Shown here piece after piece: positions 13,210-29,792 of a stretch of 64,000 bases of DNA. The stretch covers positions 43,382,682-43,446,681 of the forward strand of contig NC_133104.1 of the NCBI RefSeq assembly GCF_022965805.1, in the 5' to 3' direction. This DNA comes from Primulina eburnea. Its lineage: Eukaryota; Streptophyta; Magnoliopsida; Lamiales; Gesneriaceae. The notes under the pieces were generated by a model. That model did no database searches. It saw only the letters and a list, made by a program, of their open reading frames with translations, and had not been told where the DNA came from. The position numbers and the translations under genes were made by a program. Numbering within the stretch: the first letter of the stretch is position 1; every line of letters starts with the position of its first letter.

Positions 13210-13565
13210 CAACCATAGATCATTCTCTTAGATTATGCAATGACACTAGATTGATCGTGACAAGGTTCGGAATGTTTTGGAAGGAAAAATTCTTACTGGA
13301 AGTAATGCATGTCATAAAGTGGTTATTCCAAGAATATCATTGACGCCTTCTAATCTAAAGATTACTTTTAAATTTCAATGAAGACAGTTCAGTATTCTTT
13401 AATTGTATCATATGCAATGATAATCAACATAAGTCAGGGGCAATCATTGTCTTATGTAAGACTTTTTTAAAATCATGTTTTTTATTCATGGTCAGTTGTA
13501 CGTTGATGTAACCAGAGTTACGAATCCTTAGAGTCTACAAATTTTGATATGTGATAGTGATAGCA
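13210..13565 (+). pseudogene. Helitron helicase (Pif1-like) C-terminal remnant
   Basis: Reading across several frameshifts, the plus strand gives LRLCNDTRLIVTRFG, KILTGSN, HKVVIPRISLTPSNLKITFK, then SYAMIINISQGQSLSYV and FSFMHGQL-like text ending in VTRVTNP-type sequence. These match the 'LCNGTRL', 'IPRI.L.P', 'FA.TINKSQGQ' and 'SHGQLYVALSRV' blocks of RepHel and Pif1 helicases. Stops and frame breaks show that it is dead. Confidence 0.75.
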
Positions 13566-13712
13566 ACCCGAAAAATTCAACGACAAATCCTGTATTTAAG
13601 GAAATTTTTCAAAATTTGTAATTTGTTTTTTTAATTGTATGATCTATAATCCATTTAGTTTATTTGTATTTTTAATTTAAATTATTTATTGAAATTAAAA
13701 CCACATTAAAAG

Positions 13713-14461
13713 TAGGGGTGATCACGGTGCGGTTTTGCGGTTTTTTTAAAAAAATTCAAACCGAATTGCCATATACGGTCGGTTAGTATTTTGAAAAATT
13801 AATCGCGGTTTTATGTAAAAAATCAGTCTTGCGGTTTTGAGCGGTTTCATACGGTTGCGGTCGGTTTTACGGTTTTTTAATGAAAAATATTAGAACATAT
13901 ATTATAATTTATTTGAAAACAACAACAATATATTGTTTTCAAATATAAAATATAGTTCAAAACATATAAAGATCAAAATAGATTAAACAATAATCAAGAT
14001 TCAAAACTAAGTTAATAATTAACAACACAACACATTCACAACAAAAATGATATTTACACTATTTTATCAATTTTTTTACCTTCAGACTACAAACAAAATA
14101 TTGTAGCAAAAAAAATAAATACTTTAATAAATGACTAATATGAAGTATAATTAAGAAAAAGATAAATTTTATTTGTAAGAATAATAATTTTAAAGAGAGT
14201 TAGGATATAATGAATGATGACTTCTTTTATTTGAATATGTTGTTTACAAATTATTATAATTCTAGACCAATATTATGGCAAGCGGTTTAGGCGGTGCGGT
14301 TTGGTGCGGTTCTTGGCAAAAAAAATAACCGAACCGCGTTTGCGGTGCGGTTTATGATTAATATTTTTAATCGCGGTTTTTCTAAAATATTATGAAAAGC
14401 GGTGCGGTGCAATTCGGTTCGGGCGGTTCGGACGGTTAATAAAAAAATTTGATCACCCCTA
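13713..14461. mobile_element. Non-autonomous hAT element nested in the Helitron
   Basis: A 749-bp insertion with perfect 12-bp terminal inverted repeats (TAGGGGTGATCA and TGATCACCCCTA). It is flanked by an exact 8-bp target duplication ATTAAAAG at 13705-13712 and 14462-14469. The 8-bp duplication is diagnostic of the hAT superfamily. Subterminal regions are rich in GCGGTTT and GGTGCGGT words in both orientations, as expected for transposase-binding repeats. No transposase is encoded. Confidence 0.93.
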
Positions 14462-15342
14462 ATTAAAAGTTTGTATGATGTTTATCATTTTATTTTGTTA
14501 CAGTTATTGTTTTCTACATAGTACATAAATTTATATGTGAATACAATATAATTGATAAACACATTATTTCTTTCATTGTATAATACAAGCGTGATATTAA
14601 TTTTCAACCAAAATATAAAAATGACTCTTTTATTCAGTGTTTCATTGTTAAGATCTATATGTATATGAAAACAATAGATATTTCACTTTGATAAAAAATC
14701 ACGTTATTGAAAAAATAAACAAATTATTATACACACTAATTTTAATAATAAATTAGATAAAATAATTGTACGAACATCGCACGGGTGAAAAACTAGTTTA
14801 ACAAAAAAAACAGTGATAAAGTCAATTTTGTAAAACGACCACTAATTCGACACAAATTATAAAAAAATATATTAGTTTTTTATTTAAAAAGCATTAATTT
14901 TATCGAATTGCTGAAACACGCAAGCTCACTCGAAATAAAGTCACCTGATATCAAACAACGTGAAATGCCACAGTAATATAAGCATCATACCATCTCTAAC
15001 TCAAGGATCGCTAGTTAGTCACACTAAATCTTACTTGCAACACAAGGATTTCAATTAAGAAAAAGTTCATGGTAAGGTTTTAAAAGAAACCAAAAAAGGC
15101 GACACTGCATAAAAATTCCTGATCTGCACAGCAGCATACAGAATAAAAACAATAAAATGAAACGGGTTTTGTCCTAAATCAAGTTGCCATGAATATCCTC
15201 TCTTATCTTCTGCCAGTTGTTCATCCATGAACTGAACTGGCCTTTCCCTACGCAACTCTGCCGAATGTACTGAACATCTTCTATTTGTCTTCCAACTGGT
15301 CTGTTAGTATGAAGTTTACCCCGTCCGCTAGTTAGTATCTCA

Positions 15343-18300
15343 TTAACTTTGGTGTGGAATGTTCAATGGTGCATTCACATCCATTTCTGCTAAAGTTTCT
15401 AGTTCTCGCAAAGCGGTAAAGGCAGCTTCACTACTCAAGTGTGGCTTTATAATGTTAACTGTCTGCTTGATTCTTGATTGCTGCAACAAGTTCAATAACA
15501 TTTTTATTAGACCATGAATACAAATTTCATCACTTGTGTATTTCAATGAAACAAACATATACAAAATATGTAGAAAACTTACAAGATATTGCAGTTTTCC
15601 TTTGAGATCAAGGCCAACGATTTGCTGTGGGTTTACTGGAGTTTGACTACCCGCTGTTAATGCAGTCTAGCAACCATAGACAAGAAAGCACAAACCATAA
15701 ACTAGTGCAGCAACATAGATATATATGAAAGTAAAGATGAACGTGTCAGTTTAATATAATCCAAAAACAAAAAATTTGAGCATGACAAAAAATTTAGAAC
15801 ACAATAACAATTAACCACTGTCACCAAGTTAAAACCAGATTGGTGGTGATGGATTTGTATTTTTGGTTGGCTTGTAAATCTGGACAAAACAATTATTTGT
15901 TCAAGAAAAGTCAAAACACTAGAATGCAAGCCTCGAGGACATTTTTTAATAGATTAGTTGCAGATAATGAAACATATGCACTAGGAGTTATTTATACTAA
16001 ATAGGATTAGTAGGCTTGTCAAACTCTTGTCAAGTCTAAATAATTACCAATTGGCCCAAGGCTCTGGTCCAATGACCTGCAGCAAAATTTATACACTTTG
16101 ACCGAGCCTTGCTTTAGCCAAGCCCAAAGTCCACCATGTCAATGCTCGAGTCCCGGGTTTGTTCAAACCAATAGCTCAAGATAAGTCCAGATGAAAATCT
16201 CATACTTAGCATAAAATCTAATTTCTGGGCCATCTTTTTCCATTGAAACCAAACTTTACAATCTAATTTTCTGTTTCTTTCCCCCATAATTATTTTCATT
16301 CGTCTTCAAACCTCCTAAAATAATCAATGACTACTTTTCGAAGATTATCTACTCCCCGGAAATAAATATTCTATTTTTTTAATATACTTTACCACAATAT
16401 ATTGTACTTTCAAATCTTAAAACACATTATATACCATTGAAAAATTATTCTATAGTGTGGCATCACCAACTCAATGCAATACATTATTATGACTTCATTT
16501 ACAGTTATTTAAAAAAAAGCATATTTCGAAAACAAATTCACAGATGCATCATTATCTTAATACATTTTTCAGAAAATGCAGGAAATAAATTGAAACATAG
16601 CAAAGGTTAGTGAGATCAAATGTCTTATTTCACTCATCCCAAATGTGAACACCCATGCTACAAGCACAAGTTAAAGTTTTTTCCTTAGTTCTCAATGTGG
16701 AATATGAGTTATCCCAATCACTATTAAGATCAACGATGCACATTTCAACAAAATATTTTTGATATTAATTTCTCATTTATTTAAAATTAATTTTGATAAT
16801 GTCAGAGTTTAACAATAATCTAATCGCAACATGAGTTATGTTAATGTATAAATCCCTTATTTTCCAACAAACCCTTGATCCATAAAGTCTGCACATTCGG
16901 TTGATGAATACTCTATGAGAGACCTCTAGTGGAAAATATTTGCATCAAGGGAAGAAACTTGTGACTTTGATCTTCCTAGACTTGGAATGAGAAAACAATG
17001 TGATGTTTTTCACAGCAATTACCCACACAACAACCTCCCCCAAGAGTTAATGTATTTATTTGAACAGCAACCTCAATTTCCTTATTTTAGAAAATCTTTT
17101 CATATTACTTCATCAAATTATTAAAATTGCATCTACAGTTCATTCCCCTAAATAGCTCATTTTTAGGCTTATTCTATTTTTAAATACGCCACGAAAGAAT
17201 GGCATCATAAACCTGAACAATCAGTTCTTGAAATTGGATGTATTGCCATAACGAACTTTACCAACAAGTGTCGTATATAGGGAACTAAACGATGCACTTG
17301 AACTGTCAAGAGGTCCACATATCCGGAGAAAAGGCCACCAGTTACTTTTCCATCCGGTGATTTCATTTTCATTATGAAATGGAAAAAAGTACAGATGTTG
17401 AGTCGTGCATACTTCGTAGTTTGTAAACAATCAACATAAGTTTATTTAAAATTGAATTCCCAAAATATCAGAGTTTTACCTTTTTCGGCCGTCCCAGAGG
17501 CTTTCCACTAAGCTTCCTACGCTTTTTAACCTCCCTACCAGCCTCCTTTGGTGGCCGCCCCCTGCGCTTCCCAGCCACCTGAGGAAGTCCACCACCTGCT
17601 ACAATCGACGCACCGCCAGTAACTACCCCAAATGCCATAGGGCCCACTGTCCCACCATCAACAGCCGCCAACCCTCCCCCTACATTAGCCACCTTACGCG
17701 GACGGCCACGGCCTCGGCCGTTCCCGGCCATGAAAGGGGAAGCAGCGTTCTTCTTAGGCCTTCCCCTGCTCCTCCCAACAATAGCCTGCACGCGACCCCC
17801 TACTTTCGGGCGACCCCGCCCACGTTTGACTCCACCCTGTTTAGGGGGACGTCCACGGCCTCTTGGGATCCCGCCCACGACAGGCCCAAAAACCGGAGCA
17901 GCGGCAACATTCACCGATCCCAGTAGCGCAGTAGCCGCATTCTGCAACTGAGGAGTAGTATCTGGCACAGGGTTCTCGGGCATGGACTGTTCACCAAAAA
18001 CGGGCACTGCCGCTTGAACGGACTTGTGCTTCGGAGGTCGACCGGGCCGCTTCTTTTGCCCAACAGAATCAGCCCCATTTACGGAAACAGGAGGTGCAGG
18101 AACAGATCCAGCAAGCTTGTACGAGTGCTTAAACATCAAAATCTGACCTTCGTCTCTCAACCGCTGCAAGTTGGGGGTCAACAGTGATGAGTGAGTTGGC
18201 GGCAGGTTCGAATGACGGGCCTCTATGTACTTAGCAATAGCCCTCTTGTTCGACCCATTTGGCTCATTCAACGACGCTATTGCATCCGTTATCATCTGCA

Positions 18301-18559
18301 CAAAACAGGAAAACAAAAACAAAAACAAAAAATCACAAACCCACGAAAAAAGAAGATAAGTAGAATGTATCCAAAGACTTGGACCGAAGTAAAAAAGAAA
18401 CACATGGTTGAAGTTGGATTTTGTAGAAAATACTTCAGCATAAGCGGGCTGATTTTGGACAGCGGGGAGTGACGGCGTTGGGTCCGAAGCATGAGCAGTA
18501 GCAGCAGTGGCTTCCGGGACATTTAGATCGGTGGTGGGTGGGTATGGAGCCATACGCAC
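15343..18559 (-). CDS. Linker-histone-domain/AT-hook protein (GH1-HMGA type), tandem copy B
   Basis: Four phase-0 exons: 18559-18434, 18295-17480, 15666-15583 and 15480-15343, giving 387 aa. A second in-frame Met two codons in (18553) is an alternative start. The exon plan is identical to copy A, and exon 3 is again exactly 84 nt. The H1/H5 globular domain spans ~40-100 (MITDAIASLNEPNGSNKRAI, NLPPTHSSLL). Seven AT-hook-like motifs follow (PGRPPK, GRGRPPK, GRGRPK, SRGRPKK, GRGRPRK, RRGRPPK, LGRPKK). The tail reads LDLKGKLQYL joined to QSRIKQTVNIIKPHLSSE and LRELETLAEMD, and lacks the Pro-Gln repeat of copy A. The role is inferred as nuclear AT-rich or linker DNA binding, as for copy A. The pair arose by tandem duplication. 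Confidence 0.9.
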
Positions 18560-18780
18560 ACTTTAGTGTGGAAATCGAGAAACAGTGCAGTGTGTGTGTG
18601 AGAAGAAAGGAAGAGGAGAGGGCTACGAAAACCGGGTACGGGTCGAGGTATTGAACCGTTATAGCCCGTCATTTCTGTTGTTAATCAATTGTTTTAACCA
18701 CACTTTACAAAAAAAATTTAAAAAAATGGATTAATATATTTCGTTATAAAACCTTTATATTTTATTTAAGAGTATGTCTT

Positions 18781-18955
18781 TTGTGAGACGACTTTATGAA
18801 TTTTTTTTTGTGAGACGGGTCAACCCTATCAATATTTACAATAAAAGATAATACTCTTAGCATAAAAAGTAATATTTTTTCATGGATTACCCAAATAAGA
18901 TATATGTCTCATAAAATACAATCCGTGAGACCGTTTCATACAATTTTTTGTTATA
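18781..18955 (+). repeat. Palindromic GTGAGAC dispersed element, copy 2
   Basis: Contains TGTGAGACGGGTCAACCCTA, then AATACTCTTAGCATAAAAAG, TTTTTTCATGGATTACCCAA and ATCCGTGAGACCGTTTCATA. This is one of the best-preserved copies. Confidence 0.8.
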
Positions 18956-20036
18956 AACTTAATTAAAGTTAATATTATGTTTAATTTATTTTGATCTTAA
19001 ATCACTTGTATTGTTATAATAACTCATACTACCAATTTTCTCAATAACCTTACAATTTACAACAAATACATTTTCTAATCTCAATTAAAGCTTCACACCG
19101 AATTAAGTATGTGTAAATGAAGAATAAATGTCATGTTAAATTACTAACATATTTGGATAATTTGTTTCGATAAATTAACAAGATAATAAATTTTCTGAAA
19201 ATTCTTATATAAAACTATGGTCTTATCGATATTATAAATTACAATTTTATAAAATTACAAACATAAATATGGGAAATAAGTAAAATATGATCGTATTGTT
19301 GTTTATTTTCTCATGAAATTTGATTTTATTGTTGTTTTAATTAAAATGGTTAGTTTAAGTTGATTAGTCGACATTGTGAGTTTAACGTAATCAATTAAAA
19401 AAATGAAAATCAATCTTGTATTTCTATTAATTTATACGTAAAATGAAATTTGTATATATTAATTTAAATAAAACGGTAAAGACATTGATGATATACGATA
19501 ATTTTTTTATTTTGTTAAATTTATATCGGATGAGTAAAAAAATCATTTTTAAAATAATAAATTATTAATATGCAGATTAATCGATAACTATTTGAATTAA
19601 TTTTTTTCATGATTTCAATATTATTAATCTATATAGAATTTATTTTTAATATATTCATGATATAAAAATCAATATTTGAGCTAAAAGTATGGAATATCTC
19701 TTTTCTTGATAATTTATCTTAATGTAACTATATCAATTTCTGTTTTGCTAATTTTCAACTCACTCCATGTTGAATGCAACTTGATACTTGACTTATCAAC
19801 TTTATTTTTTTTTATTACTATTATAATCAATAATACGTTAACTATAACATATTAAGCACGATAAACATCATATTTAATATTTAATAAGTAATATATATAT
19901 CACAAAATTTACATATAAAATTGTTTTACATGAGATTCTGTGTCTAATATTTAATATTTGTATTCAAAATTAATTGGCATCCCTAAAAAAATCATATAAT
20001 TCTCATTTCAACGTATAGAAATATGAATATGATCTT

Positions 20037-20205
20037 GTGATAGGATCTCACGAATCTTTATTGTGAGACGAGTCAACTCTACCGATATTCACAATAAAAA
20101 AATTAATACTCTTAGTATAAAAAATAATATTTTTTTCATGAATGACTCAAATAAGAGATCTGTCTCACAAAATACGATCCGTGAGACTATCTCACACATA
20201 TTTTT
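20037..20205 (+). repeat. Palindromic GTGAGAC dispersed element, copy 3
   Basis: Same block order as copy 2: ATCTCACGAATCTTTATTGT, GACGAGTCAACTCTACCGAT, AATACTCTTAGTATAAAAAA, and GATCCGTGAGACTATCTCAC at the far end. Confidence 0.8.
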
Positions 20206-20794
20206 CTCCAGAAAATATAGCATACTTCAATGCTAAATTCTGTTGTCTTTACGTACACCTCTGTATAAAGGGAAAAAAAGCCATAAAAAATGAAAGCGAA
20301 AACAGATAATCATTGAAGCTTGATGCCAACTGGTTGAAAAAATAATCCAATGGGCCTATCAGATTCCAGACTTGAAAATGCAAAACAAAAAATTATTGAT
20401 CATCCTCTCTCTTTGCAGAACATAGACCATAGAGAGAGCGAGCATTGCTGAGCGTGAGCGGAACAAACTCAAGAACCGGATCGAAGGACACGAGGCGTAA
20501 AAAAAGATTGAATTTTTTTTCTTTGTTTTGTAACAGTTGGAGTTATATGTGGGGGTGGTGAGGCATTCGTGGATGGGTTCGTAACTGGTTCCATTGCAGC
20601 TCAGCGTCTGTTACTTCTCATTCTCCTTCCACAATTAATGCATACGAGAGAAACCCACAGGCTGTTCCTCTAGAAAAACAAGAAGAAGAAGAAGAAGAAG
20701 AAGAGATCACTGTCGCGTAAGATTTTGACTTTTCGGGACTCGAGTTGATCGAAGTTTGCAAGAGGGTTTGTTCCTCTCCTCCTCAGGCTCAACC

Positions 20795-25689
<4,895 letters not shown>

Positions 25690-26196
25690 AAAAATGGAGA
25701 TAACATCACCCACAAGATTATTTTCCCCTTGCATTTTTAGATGTTTTCTTTGTTTTAGGTTCATAGTAACAGATAGTATAGACGTAGTTTAAATATTAAC
25801 ATCGATACGAAATATTTGCTATCCAATGTGTAAACTGGTTCTGAGTTCGAATGAAACTTTAAATAGAAACTAACATTGTTTTAACCATGAATAACAGTTA
25901 GTTTTATTACTTATACTTAATTAGTATCATGAAAATATGATCCAACAAAATCACAATGCATACCTAATACATACAAGTTTAATTCCAAACATGAATAATT
26001 ATATTAAAAAGTATATCCAAAATTTATTAACTTTATCAGTATCTACATATTTACATGATTTTTCAAAATCGAAACAAAAATCGGTAATTTTAATACTTGT
26101 ACTCCCAAAATACTAAGGTATTATCAACGTTCAATTTTTCTGGCGATATCCGTGCTTTTGTGCGCACATCTTTCACGAAAATTTTTATGATAACCT
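25690..26196. other. 3' UTR of MPK9 and intergenic DNA
   Basis: About 500 bp, AT-rich towards the right and with no coding signal. It ends at the target duplication of the solo LTR. Confidence 0.6.
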
Positions 26197-26201
26197 TAAA
26201 T

Positions 26202-26916
26202 TGATACGATCCGGGTGAAATGGATGAGCAAGGTTCGGTGCTCCACCGGATCAAATCAAGAATTTATAATGTTGTTTAGGAAAATGAACAAGGTAGATGG
26301 CTTCCACTGTGACCTGCAAACAATGAAAAGAACTCGTGAATGGGCGCCGGAGGGGTGTCCGACGTGACCACTCCGATGCTTAAGTCAGCAGGGTTATCAA
26401 GGAAGAGAACTTGAATGATATGTATGAATGCTTGAGAATGAAGAGATTCTAGCCCCCTTAAATGACAACCATACCTGCTATTTGTAGGAGGGAAGGCTAG
26501 AGTTACCTTGATACGCGTGCTCACCTACTACTTGTACCCTCGAACGTTGACTGCCTGTCTGGTCCCTTTCTTCCCGATAGCTTCGTGGGTACTCCAAGAA
26601 TAAGGGACGTTGACTGCATGTCTGGTCCCTTTCTTCCCGATAGCTTCGTGGGTACTCCAAGAATAAGGGACGTTGACTGCATGTCCAGTCCCTTTCTTCT
26701 CAATATTTTCGGGGATACGTTCAGACTAAAGGACGTTGACTTCCCGCCCAGTCCCTTTCTTCCCAATAATCTATAAGATCCTCTAAGGAAGTTATTCGGG
26801 TATTGAGCCCTCGGCTTTGACATGAGAACCTGGGTCCTAGTTAATCATCTCGGGTCATGTAGGAAATATCCGGCCCCTTGGTTCTCACAATGACCCGGGC
26901 CCTTTCAAGGGTATCA
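26202..26916. mobile_element. Solo LTR with internal 63-bp repeats
   Basis: A 715-bp segment starting TGATACGATCCGGG and ending AAGGGTATCA (TG...CA, with TGATA/TATCA inverted ends). It is flanked by an exact 5-bp target duplication TAAAT (26197-26201 and 26917-26921). There is no internal retroelement region, so this is a solo LTR. The block GGAGGGGTGTCCGACGTGAC then CTCCGATGCTTAAGTCAG is shared in outline with the LTR at 52019. Confidence 0.88.
26545..26796. repeat. Four tandem 63-bp repeats inside the LTR
   Basis: Units start at 26545, 26608, 26671 and 26734, each with CGTTGACT and GTCCCTTTCTTC. Units 1-3 are nearly identical and unit 4 is diverged. Because 63 is a multiple of three, they create open frames on both strands (21-residue repeats) that are probably not genes. 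Confidence 0.93.
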
Positions 26917-27096
26917 TAAATAATACTCAAGGGCACTCCCAGCTACTTTGAATGGTTAACGCCAAGCTCTTTCCAACAACCAACTGAAATTCGAATAATC
27001 CCTTTGAAACACTTTGGAGAACAACACACAGCACAGTTCCTCTGGTTTCTTGAAGTGTCACTTTTATCATTTTTGCCTGGATAACGCAAGGGTCGT

Positions 27097-27690
27097 TTAC
27101 CAGTAATCCCCACAATTACATTCTCCCCCATTGAAGTGATGGAATTGCGTAGGATCACGCAAGATTATCAATCTGCGTATGATCTTCGCCATCTGTTTGA
27201 TAGCCGTATGGCAGTCCTCACAAACCCATAAGTTTAAAAACACGAACCGGTCTACCTTCGGGTATCTTAATAATCCATATGCAACAGCTAATTTTTCACT
27301 ATGGTACTTGAGCATCTGCTGTTTCTCCTCTTCTTCTACATCATGTAGAACCAGTTTCGTGGTGGAGTTATAACCAACCAGTTTAATCTTCAAACTAGCT
27401 CTTCCAAGAAAGCAAGTATTTTATCACTCTCTGGATGAGCAAAATCTCCTACTAAAAATGTTTGAATCTTGTTCTGAACTTCAACCCAGCTGTACCCTGG
27501 TATTTTTTTAACGCCAGTATCCCACATTTTAAATCTCATTCTGTTAACATCGACCCATCTGCCCGAAGCTGCATATAAATTCGAAAGAAGAACATACATT
27601 CCAGCATTCCAAGGTTCCAACGCATATATGGTTCGAAGTTTGAACACCCCTAGTTCTGGATCGGTGTTTGCAGGAAAAGATGGGTTGAAC
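27097..27690 (-). pseudogene. PPR protein (PLS-DYW class) C-terminal pseudogene
   Basis: Only the E/E+ and DYW portions remain. One frame reads [20 protein letters not shown] and [19 protein letters not shown]. After a frameshift near 27393 the next frame reads [38 protein letters not shown] and the terminal CNCGDYW plus stop. A second frameshift lies near 27670 (CKHR...DPELG). The DYW zinc-ligand motifs (HSE, CxxCH, CxC) are intact, but no upstream PPR repeats or transit peptide exist. In intact family members this domain performs C-to-U RNA editing in organelles. It is a truncated, frameshifted copy. Confidence 0.85.
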
Positions 27691-28084
27691 TATAGCAAAC
27701 TTACATAGTAATAATAGTGAACATATATATAGTATAGCCATAGGCTGGATCCATCTCTGGCTCAACGGGTGAGTTCATCTCAACAATGCTCACAAAGCTT
27801 GACATAATTTGTAGACATTATATCAAAACTGTTGAAATAAAAATATATAATCCTTAAATCTATGAAATTTAAATTCTTGAACTTTGATTTCAATCCATTT
27901 TTTTTATTAAAATAAAATCTTTGAAATCCACAATTTTATATTGTGAGTTCAATTCTTAAATAAAATGCTTCAAACCGAACACAACTCTAGCTAATTAGCC
28001 ATTTTTATTTTAAGAGCGGTGAGGACAAAACGTAACTGAAAAGCATTTTGAACATTAGCAATTTACCACAATGATTTCAAATAC
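27691..28084. other. Intergenic, no recognised content
   Basis: AT-rich, about 400 bp. I see neither upstream PPR repeats nor any other gene here. Confidence 0.5.
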
Positions 28085-28332
28085 AGAAGATAAATATTTA
28101 GCGACGGTTTATGTAAAACAGTCGCAATTAGCAACGGTTTTCAAGACCGTCTGTAGTTTTATTTAATCCATAGCTAATATGCCCACAGTTTTTAAAAACC
28201 GTGGTAATTTACCCACGGTTTCATTAAAACCATGGGCAAATTTAGCGACATAATTTGAAAAAAGCGTCGTTAGTTTTATGAATTCCATCGCTCATGCAGC
28301 TTTTTTTTTTTTTTTTTTTTTTTTTTGTAGTG
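28085..28332. mobile_element. Probable CACTA-type transposon end (truncated)
   Basis: The segment is built of short words GCGACGG, CAACGGTTTT, CCCACGGTTTC and AAACCATGGGC in both orientations. It ends in poly-T followed by TTGTAGTG, whose reverse complement CACTACAA is the typical CACTA terminus. The opposite CACTA end and a target duplication were not found, so the left side is truncated or diverged. Confidence 0.5.
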
Positions 28333-28359
28333 TTAACCACCCAAAAAATAACGGAATCT

Positions 28360-29340
28360 GTGTAGGAAATTATCTAACACGCACGATGTATCACATAAAA
28401 TGCACGATGAATCACATCATGAATATAAACGTAAATAGCAACGAGTCTCACATAAAATCTATGTATGAATTTTTCAATATACATTTTAGATGCAAATTAT
28501 CACATAAAGCATACAATTAGTCACATGACAATAAACGTGAATTTCATCGTATAATTTAAAACACGCAATGAATAGTTACATGAGTAGCAACGAATCCCAC
28601 GTAAAATCTATAAATCCAAAAACTATGTGCTTATAATATAAAAAACATTAATTTCATATATTTTTCAAGTTCAAGTACTTGGGGTTGAAACCTATACATG
28701 AAATTTTATAATATCAATTTTACCTACAAGTGATGAATAGCATGGATACAAAACGTAAATATAAACAAATCTCATGTGAAATCTACAAAACTAAAAACTA
28801 TTTATTCATGAAAATATAAATGTGAATAGCAACAAATCTCACTTGAAATCTACAAAATTAAAAACTACGTATTTACACACACACACACAAAAACACATTT
28901 CATTTTATGACGTAAATCGAAATTGGATATCAAGTTTCAGCAGTACTGTAAAAACACATTTCGCTCTATATTATAAATCGAAATTGAATAGTACATTTTC
29001 AGCCCTGCGAAAGCCTGTCAAAACAACCAACCAAAAAAAAAATCTAAAAGAAACTCTATGTACTGAAAACAAATTCAAACATGAGAATCAAAACTAACTC
29101 TGAAAGCACAAATGACTATAAAAACAACATTGATTTCAAATATTTTTTATATGTTCAAGTAATTGGGGTAAAAACTTATGTAGGAAATTTTATAATATCC
29201 ATTTTTATATGCAAATTATCAATGCATCACATAAATCATAAGAAAAATAGCTTGACAATAAACTTGATTATTATTTTTCTATCACATAAAACACGCGATA
29301 AATCGCGTTAATATAAACATGAGCGACAGCACTGCGAAAT
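28360..29340. repeat. Degenerate long-period repeats
   Basis: Motifs such as 'AATAGCAACGAGTCTCACAT', 'TAGCAACGAATCCCACGTAA' and 'TAGCAACAAATCTCACTTGA', each followed by AAATCTA(T/C)A, recur at about 28433, 28583 and 28817. A second module (TTCAAGTA.TTGGGGT, AAATTTTATAATATC) recurs at about 28672 and 29152. The pattern suggests an old, strongly mutated tandem or duplicated repeat with no coding content. Confidence 0.55.
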
Positions 29341-29792
29341 ACTGAGTCATCCTATATAACGTTGAGCGAAAAATTGGATAGCGCACGGAATCAGCACCGC
29401 GAAAGAGTGCCAAAGAAAACAACCGGGAAAAAAGGTTAAATTCATGAGTAATACATGCAATTATGTGTTAAAAGACACTGATTATAAGTTCCATACATGC
29501 AGACGCATAAACATCTTGAACAGTTAATTTTTTTTAAAAAAAAAATCATTAAAAGGTCATATCTATTTAAACAAATAAAACCCATATGGAAATCTATCTA
29601 TGACATAAAATACATCCAACTGTGTATGGAAATTAGTGTGCACAGTGGAGACTATGATTATACCAATTTAGAGGACAATTATTTTAAAACAAAACCCAAA
29701 AAAAAAGAAGAAAAAAGTAAGTTGTGACGCCTGGCGAAGCAGCCTACAAAACATGGAAAGGGTGGTTTATGCAGTGAGGCGCAAGGTTTTCA

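Larger units (their letters stand above)
12154..14796 (+). mobile_element. Decayed Helitron with RepHel helicase remnant
   Basis: The 5' end begins TCTATATCTATAT after an A, and runs into AAGCTGAGTTATTACTAAA. The 3' end is GAACATCGCACGGGTGAAAA followed by ACTAG and then T. This fits Helitron rules: 5' TC, 3' CTRR, insertion between A and T, no target duplication. A short imperfect hairpin (GTACGA-ACA-TCGCAC) precedes CTAG by about 11 bases. The element is 2643 bp including a nested hAT MITE. A decayed helicase C-terminus lies in the same orientation near the 3' end, which is the expected position in autonomous Helitrons. The exact ends rest on my reading of the motifs. Confidence 0.75.
18560..20794. 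other. Divergent intergenic region between AT-hook copy B and MPK9
   Basis: The region serves as promoter for genes on both sides. It is AT-rich and holds two palindromic elements (listed separately). A GAAGAAGAA microsatellite lies at about 20682-20704 in the MPK9 leader. No coding sequence was recognised. Confidence 0.6.

Noticed and set aside
26545..26796. CRISPR-like array
   Set aside because: The 63-bp units are contiguous, without unique spacers, and the genome is plant nuclear.
26521..26823. Open frames with 21-residue repeats on both strands
   Set aside because: They arise because the LTR repeat unit is 63 bp, a multiple of three. There is no known domain and the location is inside an LTR.
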